A stretch of DNA of 41,836 bases from an uncultured Rubrobacteraceae bacterium (GCA_902806015.1 CADCUZ010000052.1:1-41836), one strand, 5' to 3'. Positions 32,024-40,685 are shown, numbered from the stretch's first letter. The notes: generated by a model from the letters alone, not told the origin. Numbers and translations are program-made.

Positions 32024-33202
32024 ATGGCCGAGAAGGTGGTAATACTCGGGGCGGCGAGGACGCCGTTCGGCAGGTTCGGGGGCGCGTTGGCCTCGCTTGG
32101 GGCGCCGGAGCTCGGGGGGGCGGCGATCCGGGAGGCTTTGGACCGCTCGGAGGTGGCGGACGAGGAGATCGGGCACTCCGTCTTCGGGATGGTCGTGCAG
32201 GCCGGGGCCGGCCAGATCCCGAGCCGCCAGGCCAACTTCTACGCGGGCCTACCTTTCTCGCTGACGACGGAGACACTGAACCAGGTCTGCGCCTCCGGCC
32301 TGCGCAGCGCGACGCTGGCGGAGACCATGATCCGGGCGGGCGACTACGACGTAGTCCTCGCCGGCGGCATGGAGAGCATGTCGAACGCCCCTTACCTGCT
32401 CCCGAAGGCCCGCTGGGGCGCCCGCCTGGGCGACATGCCGGCTCAAGACGCGATGATGCACGACGGCCTGCTCGACGCCTTCGAGGAGGTCAACATGGTC
32501 CGCTTCGGCGCTGAGGGCGCCAAAAGGTTCGGCATCTCCCGCGAGGACCAGGACGCGTGGGCGTTTCGCAGCCACCAGAGGGCCGCCGCCGCGGCCGACG
32601 AGGGAAGGCTGGCCGAGGAGATCGTGGGCGTCAAGGTGCTCGGCAAAAAGGGCCGGACGACCTACGTCGAGCACGACGAGCCCATCAGGCGCGACACCAC
32701 GCTGGAGAAGTTGGCCACCCTCCGACCCGTAGACGAGGGCGGCACAGTGACCGCCGGCAACGCCCCCGGGGTCACCGACGGGGCCGGGGCCTTGGTACTC
32801 GCGGGTGAGTCCTTCGCGAGAGATCGTGGCCTCGAACCGCTCGGGACCATCGTCGCGCACGCCAAGGTCGCCGAGGAGCCGCCGAACCTGCTCACCGTCC
32901 CTGGTAACGCGGGCAAGAAGGCCCTAAAGAAGGCCGGATGGAGGGCCGAGGACCTGGACCTGGTGGAGATCAACGAGGCGTTCGCGGGCGTGGCGATTCA
33001 CTCCACCCGGATGCTCGGCGTCGACCCTGAGATCGTGAACACGAGCGGCGGGGCGCTCGCGCTCGGGCATCCGGTCGGGGCGAGCGGGGCGCGCATCCTC
33101 ATGACGCTCCTCTACGGCCTCAAGCGCGGGGGCGGCGGCAGGGGCCTCGCGACCATCTGCTCCGGCGGCGGGCAAGGCGACGCGGTGCTGGTCGAGGTGT
33201 GA
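32024..33202 (+). CDS. Acetyl-CoA C-acetyltransferase (thiolase)
   Basis: 392 residues from ATG 32024 with GGAGGG 3 nt upstream. Nucleophile C89 in NQVCASGLRSATLAE, H349 in GGALALGHPVGASGARI and C379 in ATICSGGGQGDAV form the thiolase triad. EINEAFAGVAIH supplies the oxyanion asparagine. Length and motifs fit a biosynthetic/degradative acetoacetyl-CoA thiolase; which direction runs in the cell is not evident. The divergent acyl-CoA synthetase suggests acyl-CoA breakdown or acetoacetyl-CoA use. Confidence 0.94.
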   Translation: MAEKVVILGAARTPFGRFGGALASLGAPELGGAAIREALDRSEVADEEIGHSVFGMVVQAGAGQIPSRQANFYAGLPFSLTTETLNQVCASGLRSATLAETMIRAGDYDVVLAGGMESMSNAPYLLPKARWGARLGDMPAQDAMMHDGLLDAFEEVNMVRFGAEGAKRFGISREDQDAWAFRSHQRAAAAADEGRLAEEIVGVKVLGKKGRTTYVEHDEPIRRDTTLEKLATLRPVDEGGTVTAGNAPGVTDGAGALVLAGESFARDRGLEPLGTIVAHAKVAEEPPNLLTVPGNAGKKALKKAGWRAEDLDLVEINEAFAGVAIHSTRMLGVDPEIVNTSGGALALGHPVGASGARILMTLLYGLKRGGGGRGLATICSGGGQGDAVLVEV

Positions 33203-33280
33203 AGCGGCCCGCGGATCGAGCCGCAACGGTGTACCGCTGGTGTTCGTTGGCCTGTAGGGCGGGCGGAAAGGGGCGTGGGG

Positions 33281-33757
33281 ATGGGCGAGGGTGACGGGGA
33301 GGGGGCGGACAACCCTGGGGTGGTCGCGCCACCGCCCCTGATCTTCGCTGTCGCCCTGGTGGCTGGTCTGCTGGCGAACCGACGTTGTCCTAAGGCCCTC
33401 CTACCCGGAGCCCTCTCGAAGATGCTGGGCTGGCCTCTCGGCGGCGGGCTACTGCTTGGTCTCTGGGGCTTCCGCGAGATGCGCCGGGCCGGGACCAACG
33501 TCGACCCTCACCATCCCACGACCGCTATCGTCGAGGGGGGCCCGTACGCGTTTACGCGCAACCCGCTCTACGTGGGGATGGCCCCGATCTACGCCGGCAT
33601 AGGCGCCAGGGCGAACGCGCTCCCGGCCGCGCTGCTCCTTCCGGTCGTCCTGCATCTCGTGGACCGCGGCGTCATAGAGCGCGGGGAGCGCTATCTTGAG
33701 GGCAAGTTCGGCGACGATTACCTGCGGTACAAGGGGAGGGTGCGGCGTTGGATCTGA
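33281..33757 (+). CDS. Isoprenylcysteine carboxyl methyltransferase (ICMT/NnrU-like) family membrane protein
   Basis: 158 residues with hydrophobic helices at IFAVALVAGLLA, LGWPLGGGLLLGLWGF and ALPAALLLPVVLHLVDRG. VEGGPYAFTRNPLYVGMAPI is the signature of the family, where RNPLY binds SAM, and ERGERYLEGKFGDDYLRYKG closes it. ATG 33281 has GGAAAGGGG 7 nt upstream. Bacterial members methylate unknown lipid or small substrates. It overlaps the next gene by 10 bases. Confidence 0.83.
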   Translation: MGEGDGEGADNPGVVAPPPLIFAVALVAGLLANRRCPKALLPGALSKMLGWPLGGGLLLGLWGFREMRRAGTNVDPHHPTTAIVEGGPYAFTRNPLYVGMAPIYAGIGARANALPAALLLPVVLHLVDRGVIERGERYLEGKFGDDYLRYKGRVRRWI

Positions 33758-34281
33758 CCGGCGCGCTGCTCCCGCACGGAGACCACTCTCCGGAGCTTGC
33801 GCCCTCCGCGTGGGTCGCGCCCGGGGCTTACGTAGTCGGCAAGGTGCACCTCGGGGAGTACTCGAGCGTCTGGTATGGGGCTGTGCTGCGCGGCGACACG
33901 GAACCTATCCGGATCGGCGCCCGGACGAACATTCAGGACGGCTGCGTCCTCCACGCCGACCCCGGTTTCCCGGCGACCGTCGGCGAGGGGTGCGTGGTAG
34001 GGCACAACGCCGTCGTCCACGGCTGCGAGGTCGGGGACGGGTGCCTGATCGGGATGGGCGCAACCGTCCTCAACGGCGCGAAGATAGGCGCGGGCTCCAT
34101 CGTCGCCGCCGGCGCCGTCGTCCCGGAGAACCGCGAGTTCCCGCCCCGCAGCCTGATCGTCGGCATCCCGGCCAAACGCGTCGGTGAGGTCACCGAAGAG
34201 CAGGCGCGGGACGTGGAACGCGGCGCCCGCGAGTACGTCGAACGCGCCGCCGCCCACCGGGATTCGCTGGAACGCGCCTGA
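33748..34281 (+). CDS. Gamma-class carbonic anhydrase family protein
   Basis: 177 residues of left-handed beta-helix hexapeptide repeats: VVGKVHLGEYSSVWYGAVLR, GDTEPIRIGARTNIQDGCVL, HADPG, VVGHNAVVHGCEVGDGCLIG. The three metal-binding histidines lie in CVLHADPG, VVGHNA and VVHGCE. The TTG start lies within the preceding gene. Members may hydrate CO2 or be inactive homologues (PaaY/YrdA group); the sequence keeps the ligands. Confidence 0.9.
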   Translation: MDLTGALLPHGDHSPELAPSAWVAPGAYVVGKVHLGEYSSVWYGAVLRGDTEPIRIGARTNIQDGCVLHADPGFPATVGEGCVVGHNAVVHGCEVGDGCLIGMGATVLNGAKIGAGSIVAAGAVVPENREFPPRSLIVGIPAKRVGEVTEEQARDVERGAREYVERAAAHRDSLERA

Positions 34282-34549
34282 TACCTTTGTTCCTATTATG
34301 GCGTCAACTTCTCTCGCTCGTGGTGTCGATCGTGGTGTCAAACACTACCCTAGGTTACGTACATCATTCTCCTTCCGTATGTACTCTATGGTGGATAGCT
34401 TACGCCGTAGCTTCTCCGCTTATTCACCCTCGCCGTACTGCTGGTGCTCTGCCATATCACCCCACTATGTGGCTAACGCTAGTTTCGGATTTTCTTGGCA
34501 CTACGGCAGACTCGGTAGGTATTGGTCCGGAGGAAAACGGAGGAGGACA
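34282..34549. other. Gene-free interval before the MBL-fold gene
   Basis: The 268 bases are less G/C-rich than the neighbours and contain no convincing gene. GTGGTGTC occurs twice 12 bases apart (34320-34327, 34332-34339). TTGGCA near 34494 and TAGGTA near 34515, about 15 bases apart, could be the promoter of the next gene, which has an AGGAGG ribosome site. Confidence 0.4.
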
Positions 34550-35362
34550 ATGGTCAACCACATTTGCGTGCGCTGTGGCGTCCAATACGCCGCTACCGTG
34601 AAGCCGCCTTCGGATTGCGCCATCTGCGAAGACGAACGCGAGGCCGTCTACTGGAAAGGACAGCGGTGGACGACGCTCGCGGATCTGCGCTGCGACCACC
34701 AGAACGTTGTCCAGCCGCTCGAGCGGGACCTCATCGGCATCCGTACGGAACCGCGCTTCGCCATAGGACAGCAGGCCCTCCTAATCCAGACGCCCGAGGG
34801 AAACGTGCTGTGGGACAGTGTAAGCTTGATCGACGACGCGACCATCGAGGCGGTGCGGGCGGCGGGGGGACTCACCGCGATCGCAAGCTCGCACCCGCAT
34901 TTCTACGGAGCATTGGTTGAGTGGAGCCGGGCCTTCGACGAGGTGCCGATCTACCTGCACGCGGCGGATCGGAGGTGGGTAATGCGCCCGGACTCGACGA
35001 TGGTGTTCTGGGAGGGGGCAACGCATCAGCTCGTCTCGGGCCTGACCCTAATCCACTGCGGGGGACATTTCGCCGGTTCGACCGTGCTCCACTGGGCGGC
35101 AGGGGGCGAGGGCCATGGGGCACTGTGCACGGGAGATACGCTCCACGTGGCCGAAGACCACCGCTACGTCAGCTTCATGTGCAGCTACGTGAACTACATC
35201 CCGTTGGCGGGGGGAAGCGTCCGTCGGATTACCGGGCGGCTCGAGCCGTTCCAATATGATCGCATCTACGGTTGTTTTGAGGGGTGGGTGGTGGCGAACG
35301 ATGCGAAGGCTGCGGTAGCCCGCTCGACTTCCCGGTATCTGCGCGCTATTAGGGATGCGTAG
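34550..35362 (+). CDS. MBL-fold metallo-hydrolase with N-terminal zinc knuckle
   Basis: 270 residues from ATG 34550 (AGGAGG). The N-terminus ICVRCGVQYAATVKPPSDCA with ICEDE is a rubredoxin-like four-cysteine site. The lactamase fold follows. In place of the common HxHxDH motif the strand reads SSHPHFYGALVEW, so the Asp-His pair is absent. LIHCGGHFAGSTVLHW gives the third histidine, and LCTGDTLHV the bridging aspartate. I believe this HPHFY-type subfamily is shared by actinobacterial homologues, so it is a variant site rather than a mutation. Substrate unknown. Confidence 0.82.
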   Translation: MVNHICVRCGVQYAATVKPPSDCAICEDEREAVYWKGQRWTTLADLRCDHQNVVQPLERDLIGIRTEPRFAIGQQALLIQTPEGNVLWDSVSLIDDATIEAVRAAGGLTAIASSHPHFYGALVEWSRAFDEVPIYLHAADRRWVMRPDSTMVFWEGATHQLVSGLTLIHCGGHFAGSTVLHWAAGGEGHGALCTGDTLHVAEDHRYVSFMCSYVNYIPLAGGSVRRITGRLEPFQYDRIYGCFEGWVVANDAKAAVARSTSRYLRAIRDA

Positions 35363-35573
35363 GCACCCGCTTCGATCGCTGTGCCCGCTATTTGTGTCTA
35401 AAGGGGGGGACTAACAAGCAAGTCGGCACGCTCGTGCGATGTCCGAAATCCGCGCGGGCGGTTCACGCTACGGGTTCCGCATGCGGCACGCTGTGCAACT
35501 CCAGTGGGATAGCTACCGCCCTGGTTGGGTGGCCTCAAAACTACCAAGGGTCCAATCGGAGTAACATGACGGC

Positions 35574-36278
35574 GTGGGTACATACTTGGTGAGGCATGCG
35601 GCAGTACTGGGCTCGCTGATCGCCGCCGGATGCTCGTGCCTCTTCATCGCGTTATCGATGGGGGTCCTGATCGGTGGTCCGTTGGTGCGCTTCGACCGGT
35701 CGACAGCCGACGCGCTGCACACCTTCGCCTCCGAAGCTTCGTTCTTAACCACTTCCTTGCGCATCGTCGGTTTCCTAGGCTCCCTAGAGGCGCTCGCGGT
35801 CGTGAGTGTGCTGGTCGCCGGGGTACTCCTCGTGCAGAGACGCTGGTCCATGCTGGCAGCATGGCTGGTTGCGGTGCTTGGTGGCCAGGCGCTGAACCTA
35901 CTCCTCAAAGACCTCTTCGCTCGGCCTCGACCCAACTTCGAGCGCCCACTGGTGATCGAGACCTCCTACAGCTTTCCCAGCGGACAGGCCATGGAGGCCC
36001 TAGTGATCTACGGGATGCTCGCCTACTTCGCCGTGCTCACCTTGAGAGGCCGAGGAACGTGCGTGGTCTCGGTTGTCGGAGCGGCGGCGCTGGTGGTCCT
36101 GGTCGGGTTCAGTAGGGCGTATCTGGGCGCCCATTACGTCAGTGATGTGGTGGGCGGGTTTTGTGCGGGGGGTGCATGGTTGAGCGCCGTCATCACGGGT
36201 TGGGGAACGATACGCCGGCATGAGGTGGCCAATCGGAGAGGTCAGACTAGCTCATCGCGAAACCAGCGCGTACTCTGA
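35574..36278 (+). CDS. PAP2-family phosphatase-like membrane protein, motif-2 His replaced by Gln
   Basis: 234 residues with about six helices. Motif 1 KX6RP is K112-R119-P120 (KDLFARPRP). Motif 3 SRX5HX3D is S180-R181...H187...D191 (SRAYLGAHYVSD). Motif 2 should be PSGH, but reads P135-S-G-Q138 (YSFPSGQAM), CAG where CAC or CAT is expected. That histidine is the general acid in the family, so activity may be altered or lost; H187 remains as nucleophile. The GTG start has only a weak CGGAG 19 bases before it. Confidence 0.82.
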   Translation: MGTYLVRHAAVLGSLIAAGCSCLFIALSMGVLIGGPLVRFDRSTADALHTFASEASFLTTSLRIVGFLGSLEALAVVSVLVAGVLLVQRRWSMLAAWLVAVLGGQALNLLLKDLFARPRPNFERPLVIETSYSFPSGQAMEALVIYGMLAYFAVLTLRGRGTCVVSVVGAAALVVLVGFSRAYLGAHYVSDVVGGFCAGGAWLSAVITGWGTIRRHEVANRRGQTSSSRNQRVL

Positions 36279-36564
36279 GCCTCAATCGGCGGCGGGCGGC
36301 TTTCTGAGCGGTATGTGGCGTCTCCGAGTTTCGCCGATAAGATCTTGCTTGGCTTCTTCGGCTTGGGGTGACGCAGGGACAAGTTCATTGCCTGGACGTG
36401 TTTTGAGGTGGTCGCCGTGGGAGGGCGATGTCCTTGGCCTCTAGACGGCCGTGCGCTCCGAGGCGTCTCCCCACTTCACGACGCGTCGCGCGCGGCTTAT
36501 GATGCCATATGGGCCGTGCCCGCTCGGTGTTCGTGGGTGTCGATCTGACAGGGGGCTAAACCAA

Positions 36565-37527
36565 ATGTCAAAACGACCCGATAGAGATCCGATCCAGATC
36601 CGATTAACACCGACGCAGAAAGAGCACTACGGTCGTCAAACTGGCCTTTCCTTACCCTCCTCTCTAAGCCTGCCGCTAGCCCAACTAAAACGCCTCTCAA
36701 GCGTCGCGGCTGAGGCCGGCACAGAATCCCTGCCCATCTCGCGCTCGGCCGTCAGGCAGCTGCTCGAGCCCGAGCCCCCCAGCGAACGAGGCGGCGGTCC
36801 GTTCGCCGTCGAGGTTACCCTCACCCCGGGGCAGAAGGAGCAGATCAGGCGAGCGACCGGCGACGTTTTCACTTCTTTGCGAATAGTGCCCGATGATGTG
36901 CCCGTGACCTACCGCGAGACGTGGGACGACGCCACCCCCGTGCGCGTCGGCCGCACGATGGTGATCAAGCCCGCGGGCGAATCGTACGAAACGTCGGATG
37001 CCGACCGGGTCGTAGAGCTGCCCGCGGGCGGCGGGTCCGGGCGGGGCGTGTTCGGCACCGGACGTCACCCGGCGACACAGCTATCGTTAATCTTGTTGGA
37101 AGGGCACGTCCGACCCGGCGATCGGGTCCTGGACCTGGGCACAGGTTCTGGCATCTTGGCGGTAGCCGCCGCCAAACTGGGGGCCGGCGAGGTGCTCGCG
37201 CTGGACACCGACGCGGACGCCGTCGCCGTCGCTCGAGAGACCGTCTCGCTCAACTCCCTGGCCGGCATGGTCGAGGTGGGTCGAGGCGGCATCGAATCCG
37301 CGGTCCCCCCTTACGACGTGGTGGCCGCGAACATCTTCCCCACCACGCTGATCGAGCTGGCCCCGAGCTTGGCAGCAACCGTACGGCGCGGCGGCGTCCT
37401 CGTCACTAGCGGCGTCGTTGTCACCCGTGCTAAGGGGACCGCTAGCGCCGTATGCACAGCGGGCTTCGGCTTGGAAGAGCGGCGCCAACAGGACGGTTGG
37501 GTCGGGCTAGTGTTCAGGAAACCCTAG
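36565..37527 (+). CDS. PrmA-like (ribosomal protein L11 methyltransferase-related) methyltransferase
   Basis: 320 residues from ATG 36565. SAM motif I is DRVLDLGTGSGILAVAAAKL, followed by VLALDTDADAVAVARE (acidic post-motif) and YDVVAANIFPTTLIELAPSL (NIxP-like motif IV). FGTGRHPATQLSLILLE precedes motif I as in PrmA. The N-terminal 100 residues are not the L11-binding domain. They contain two related units, IRLTPTQKEHYGRQTG (about 12-27) and VTLTPGQKEQIRRATG (about 82-97). The substrate is therefore uncertain. No clear ribosome site; GGGGG lies 7 bases or so upstream. Confidence 0.75.
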   Translation: MSKRPDRDPIQIRLTPTQKEHYGRQTGLSLPSSLSLPLAQLKRLSSVAAEAGTESLPISRSAVRQLLEPEPPSERGGGPFAVEVTLTPGQKEQIRRATGDVFTSLRIVPDDVPVTYRETWDDATPVRVGRTMVIKPAGESYETSDADRVVELPAGGGSGRGVFGTGRHPATQLSLILLEGHVRPGDRVLDLGTGSGILAVAAAKLGAGEVLALDTDADAVAVARETVSLNSLAGMVEVGRGGIESAVPPYDVVAANIFPTTLIELAPSLAATVRRGGVLVTSGVVVTRAKGTASAVCTAGFGLEERRQQDGWVGLVFRKP

Positions 37528-37631
37528 TACTCGTAACGCTACCAGGCACCTATCCCATTGCGTAGGGTGTCAATATCACGAGGTTGTCGCTACCTCCGAG
37601 GAGTGGCGTTCTAGAACCGTCTGAAGCGGTG

Positions 37632-38273
37632 TCAAGTCGGAGTGGGTGCAGAGGGCTTTCGAGGCAGCAGCTGCTCCTCGAGTGTCTCGGAAAGCCAGGC
37701 CTCGTATTCGTCGGACGTCCACCCCGACTCATCTACCAGTTCCCGGTAGACCTCTGCCCGGCAGAGGGCCCGCAAGACGGCGGCCCCTCGTGCGGCATCC
37801 AGACCCGGACGTAGCGCCCCCTCCATCCCCCCGACGACGCGATCCAGCGCCGCCCTCCTGCCTCTCAACGCCTGCTCGAGCTCTGCGGCCGCCTCCCGGT
37901 CCGCCGCCGCCGCGCCCTGGTAGACGGCGACCACCGCGCTACCCGTTTCCCACTGGCGGCGGGTGGCGCGGGCCACCATCCCCAAACGTCGCCCGGGATC
38001 GGGCTGCCGGCTGGCCTCCTCGTTGATCCCTCGCGCCTGAGTCTGCTCGTGCCAGGCCTCCCTTATGGCCCGCAGGATGGCCCTCTTGTTCTTGTAGGCG
38101 GCGTAGACCGTGCTCACCGCGACGCCCGCCTCCTCGGCTATGGCGTCCATCGTCGTCGCCGTGTATCCCCTCTCCAGGAATAGCGTTCGGGCGGCATCCA
38201 CGATCAGGCGCCGCGTCCAGAGCGCCTGCCTTTGGCGGTGAGTGAGGTTTGCTCCCTTCTTCGGTTCCTCCAA
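37632..38273 (-). CDS. TetR/AcrR-family transcriptional regulator
   Basis: 213 residues. The N-terminal helix-turn-helix is typical: TRRLIVDAARTLFLERGYTA then TTMDAIAEEAGVAVSTVYAA and YKNKRAILRAI. The C-terminal ligand domain (about 75-200) is alanine/arginine-rich and distinctive only for this protein. It is divergent from a SnoaL-like gene, and the shared 104-base region holds a perfect 15-base palindrome overlapping that gene's -10 box, so it probably represses it and itself. Confidence 0.92.
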   Translation of the reverse strand: MEEPKKGANLTHRQRQALWTRRLIVDAARTLFLERGYTATTMDAIAEEAGVAVSTVYAAYKNKRAILRAIREAWHEQTQARGINEEASRQPDPGRRLGMVARATRRQWETGSAVVAVYQGAAAADREAAAELEQALRGRRAALDRVVGGMEGALRPGLDAARGAAVLRALCRAEVYRELVDESGWTSDEYEAWLSETLEEQLLPRKPSAPTPT

Positions 38274-38289
38274 CCTTTTCGGCCCCCTC

Positions 38290-38326
38290 TTGACTTCGTC
38301 GGCGGTTTCACTGTAGTATTACTACA
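38290..38326 (+). promoter_or_regulatory. SnoaL promoter with overlapping TetR-type operator
   Basis: TTGACT (38290-38295), 18 bases, TAGTAT (38314-38319) form a good sigma-70-like promoter for the plus-strand gene. The perfect palindrome TGTAGTATTACTACA (38312-38326) covers the -10 box, the usual place for a TetR repressor site. Confidence 0.7.
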
Positions 38327-38377
38327 TCGAATATAGCATAACTCGATCAAGGGAAAGCGGGTGAGGAGGAAGCGGAC

Positions 38378-38827
38378 ATGACCACCGAAGAGCGGAACAA
38401 GGCCCTGACGCTCAGGGGCTTCGAGGAGATGTTCAACCGGGGCGACCTCTCGGTGGTCGACGAGCTCGTGGCCGGCCGCGGGGAGGACCACCAGGAGGCG
38501 CCGGGGACGGACTTCGCCGCGCACCTCAAGGACGTCGTCAAGAAGATGCGGGCGGCGTTCCCCGACCTGCGCTTCGAGGTGCACCACGTGCTGGCCGAGG
38601 GGGACATGGTCGCCGCCCGCTCGACGATGACGGGCACCCACGAGGGCCTCTTCGAGATCGGGCCGTTCGGGGACATAGCGCCGACCGGCCGCCGGGTCGA
38701 GGTCCGCCACATGCACTTCTTCCGCTGGGTCGACGGCAAGAACACGGACCTGTGGCACATCATGGACACGCCCGCCTTAATGCGGCAGCTGGGGACGAGT
38801 CCTCAGCGAACGGGCATGCCAGCCTGA
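38378..38827 (+). CDS. SnoaL-like ester cyclase family protein
   Basis: 149 residues of the NTF2-like/SnoaL fold: KALTLRGFEEMFNRGDLSVV, VKKMRAAFPDLRFEVHHVLA, EGDMVAARSTMTGTHEGLFE, TGRRVEVRHMHFFRWVDGK and DLWHIMDTPALMRQLG. These small cavity proteins include polyketide cyclases and many of unknown substrate. GAGGAGG lies 9 nt before the ATG. A paralogue at 40773 has the same layout. Regulated, by inference, by the divergent TetR protein. Confidence 0.85.
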   Translation: MTTEERNKALTLRGFEEMFNRGDLSVVDELVAGRGEDHQEAPGTDFAAHLKDVVKKMRAAFPDLRFEVHHVLAEGDMVAARSTMTGTHEGLFEIGPFGDIAPTGRRVEVRHMHFFRWVDGKNTDLWHIMDTPALMRQLGTSPQRTGMPA

Positions 38828-38979
38828 GGGTTCAGTTCCGAGGCTCGTAGCCTTCCACCCTTTGGATGAGCGCCTGGGGTGGGGTGATCGACCCAAAAAA
38901 CATGAGATAAAGGAGCACATACACGACAGCCCAAGCAGCCCGAGGAACGGGAGACGCCGGGAGGGGTGTCCGGGCCAAA

Positions 38980-39402
38980 GTGGCGGCCGTTACCCTCGTC
39001 GCCGCCATCACAGCCACGGTGGTGGGCCCCATCCTCTGGCCCACCTCGGACCCGCCGCTCTTCCCCGATCCCACCGCCGCGCAGCTACCGTTCTTCGTGG
39101 TCCTCCAGGTGGTTACGTGCCTAACCTTCGGGCTGGGGGTTTCGTTCCTCCTCTTCGGGTGGCCGGTGGTGCGCAGGGTGTCCGCCGACCGGAAGCTCAG
39201 GGCATGGTCGATGTACCTCTCCATCGGCTGGCTGTTGGTGTCCTGGTGGCCCCACGGTCACCTCCACCAGCACAACGGGCAGGGGCTCCTGTACATTGAG
39301 TACGGCTTCCACGTGGCCCCGATGCTCGCCGCCCTCGTCGTGGCCTACCGCTTCTTGTCGCTAATGCGTGAGAGAAGCGTTACAACGGCGCCCATAGGGT
39401 AG
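38980..39402 (+). CDS. Hypothetical membrane protein
   Basis: 140 residues from GTG 38980 with four probable helices: VTLVAAITATVVGPILW, FFVVLQVVTCLTFGLGVSFLLFG (split here as two parts), MYLSIGWLLVSWW and MLAALVVAYRFLSLM. A histidine-rich stretch WPHGHLHQHNGQG between helices 3 and 4 could bind metal or heme. Upstream in-frame sequence runs to a TAA at 38908 with an AGGAG site but no standard start codon near it. I do not recognise the family. Confidence 0.6.
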   Translation: MAAVTLVAAITATVVGPILWPTSDPPLFPDPTAAQLPFFVVLQVVTCLTFGLGVSFLLFGWPVVRRVSADRKLRAWSMYLSIGWLLVSWWPHGHLHQHNGQGLLYIEYGFHVAPMLAALVVAYRFLSLMRERSVTTAPIG

Positions 39403-39434
39403 GCGAGGGATTAGCCTCTCTGCGAACCTACTAA

Positions 39435-39453
39435 GAGCTTGTTTCAGAAGCTC
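39435..39453. terminator. Hairpin between convergent genes
   Basis: GAGCTT (39435-39440) pairs with AAGCTC (39448-39453) around GTTTCAG. It lies between the membrane protein gene and the LuxR gene stop. Short, without a T-run. Confidence 0.35.
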
Positions 39454-39517
39454 AAGTGCGACAAACATCGCAGGCGACGGGGGTTGCAAATCAGTTGGGG
39501 TGCTTCTTAGCTGCGAC

Positions 39518-40648
39518 TCAGGTGAACTGCCCGTCGGCGTTCGGTTTGTGGCCGGTCGCCATGCGCGGCTGGTACTGCTGGGCGAAGATCTGACTGACGA
39601 GTTCTCTCCTGCTTCGCACGCCAACCTTGTCGAAGATGGCCTTGAAATGGTCGCGCACGGTGTTGGGCGTGATGTGGAGGTCCTTGGAGATTTCCGCCGT
39701 GGACAGCCCGCGCAGCACGAGTCTCGTTATCTCGCCCTCGCGCTTCGTCAGGCCGTAAGCATCGACGATCAGGGGCGCGATCTCAGACGGACGGGCCTCC
39801 TCGAAGATGACGGCGATCCGACCCTGGGTGTCCGTGGCCCGTAGCCTTGAGGCGTGCAGCACCAGCCACTGTCCGGAGGCGGTCCTGAGGCGCGTTCTCG
39901 GCATCGGTTCGGGTGGCGTGTGGCCACCACGCTCCAGCGCCAGCAAGCGAGCGGCGACAGCGTAGACCGCCCCAGGCAGCTCGAGGGAGCCGGGCCAATC
40001 GCTCTCTGCCACCTCCGCCAACCACCCTTCTGCCGCGGGCGTGATCGCGGCCAGCGAAAGATCGTCGGCAAGCAACAGCAAACCCGGTCCGTCCGGCGGC
40101 AGGGAGGTAACTCGCCCGTCGCCGATCAGCAACGCGGTGCGTAGCCCCTCGGCCATGTACGGGGTGAGCTTGGCAAGGACGGTTGCCTCGGCGGGCGTGA
40201 AGTTGGGGCTGGATCGCTCGCGGTGCAGGCAGACGAAGCCCCAACATTTGGAGCCCACGACGAGGGCCGCTCTCAACTCATCCCCCAGGTCCATCGGCGC
40301 AAGGATCTCTCGGTAGCGCGGGCTAAGGTGTAGCTCACCTTTGGTTGCTGCGCCCAAACTGTCGACCGGCGAGCGTACCCTCGTTAAGCTAGCGAACTTC
40401 ACCGAATCGTCCTGCAAAAACTCGTTCTCGACGAACTGGGGGGTAGCCCGCGCTAGGACGTCGTCGACCACGGCACTAGTGAAGAGCAACGTCGCGGGGT
40501 CGGCGGTGGCAAAGAACGAAGCGTCTATCGGGATCAGCTTCTGGAGATGCCTCACGGCCTCGACCCTGAACGTCTTTGAGTCCAGCCCAGCATGAGAAAG
40601 ACGGATGATCTCCTGCCTGATGCCCTCCGCTGACCTGCTCCTGTTCAT
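39518..40648 (-). CDS. LuxR-family regulator with GAF-like sensor domain
   Basis: 376 residues from ATG 40648. The N-terminal 180 residues look like a GAF domain (DASFFATADPATLLFTSAVV, KCWGFVCLHRERSSPNFTPA, EATVLAKLTPYMAEGLRTAL). A middle region about 190-300 is PAS-like (GPGLLLLADDLSLAAITPAA, ASGQWLVLHASRLRA). The C-terminal helix-turn-helix is LTKREGEITRLVLRGLSTAE, ISKDLHITPNTVRDHFKAIF. A perfect TATAAT ends 9 bases before the ATG, so the transcript is probably leaderless; an upstream in-frame TTG lies on the -10 box and cannot be used. Divergent from a SnoaL gene. Confidence 0.88.
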   Translation of the reverse strand: MNRSRSAEGIRQEIIRLSHAGLDSKTFRVEAVRHLQKLIPIDASFFATADPATLLFTSAVVDDVLARATPQFVENEFLQDDSVKFASLTRVRSPVDSLGAATKGELHLSPRYREILAPMDLGDELRAALVVGSKCWGFVCLHRERSSPNFTPAEATVLAKLTPYMAEGLRTALLIGDGRVTSLPPDGPGLLLLADDLSLAAITPAAEGWLAEVAESDWPGSLELPGAVYAVAARLLALERGGHTPPEPMPRTRLRTASGQWLVLHASRLRATDTQGRIAVIFEEARPSEIAPLIVDAYGLTKREGEITRLVLRGLSTAEISKDLHITPNTVRDHFKAIFDKVGVRSRRELVSQIFAQQYQPRMATGHKPNADGQFT

Positions 40649-40657
40649 GGGGTGGGC

Positions 40658-40663
40658 ATTATA
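40658..40663 (-). promoter_or_regulatory. -10 box of the LuxR gene, leaderless start
   Basis: TATAAT on the minus strand (40663-40658) is a perfect -10 hexamer. The ATG at 40648 falls 9 bases after it, where transcription should begin, and no ribosome site precedes the ATG. Confidence 0.6.
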
Positions 40664-40685
40664 CAAGCAACCTACGTTCCAAAAT

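Noticed and set aside
36279..36564. Plus-strand frame between the PAP2 and PrmA-like genes
   Set aside because: No ribosome site, no motif, and poor codon bias; I see only non-coding sequence here.
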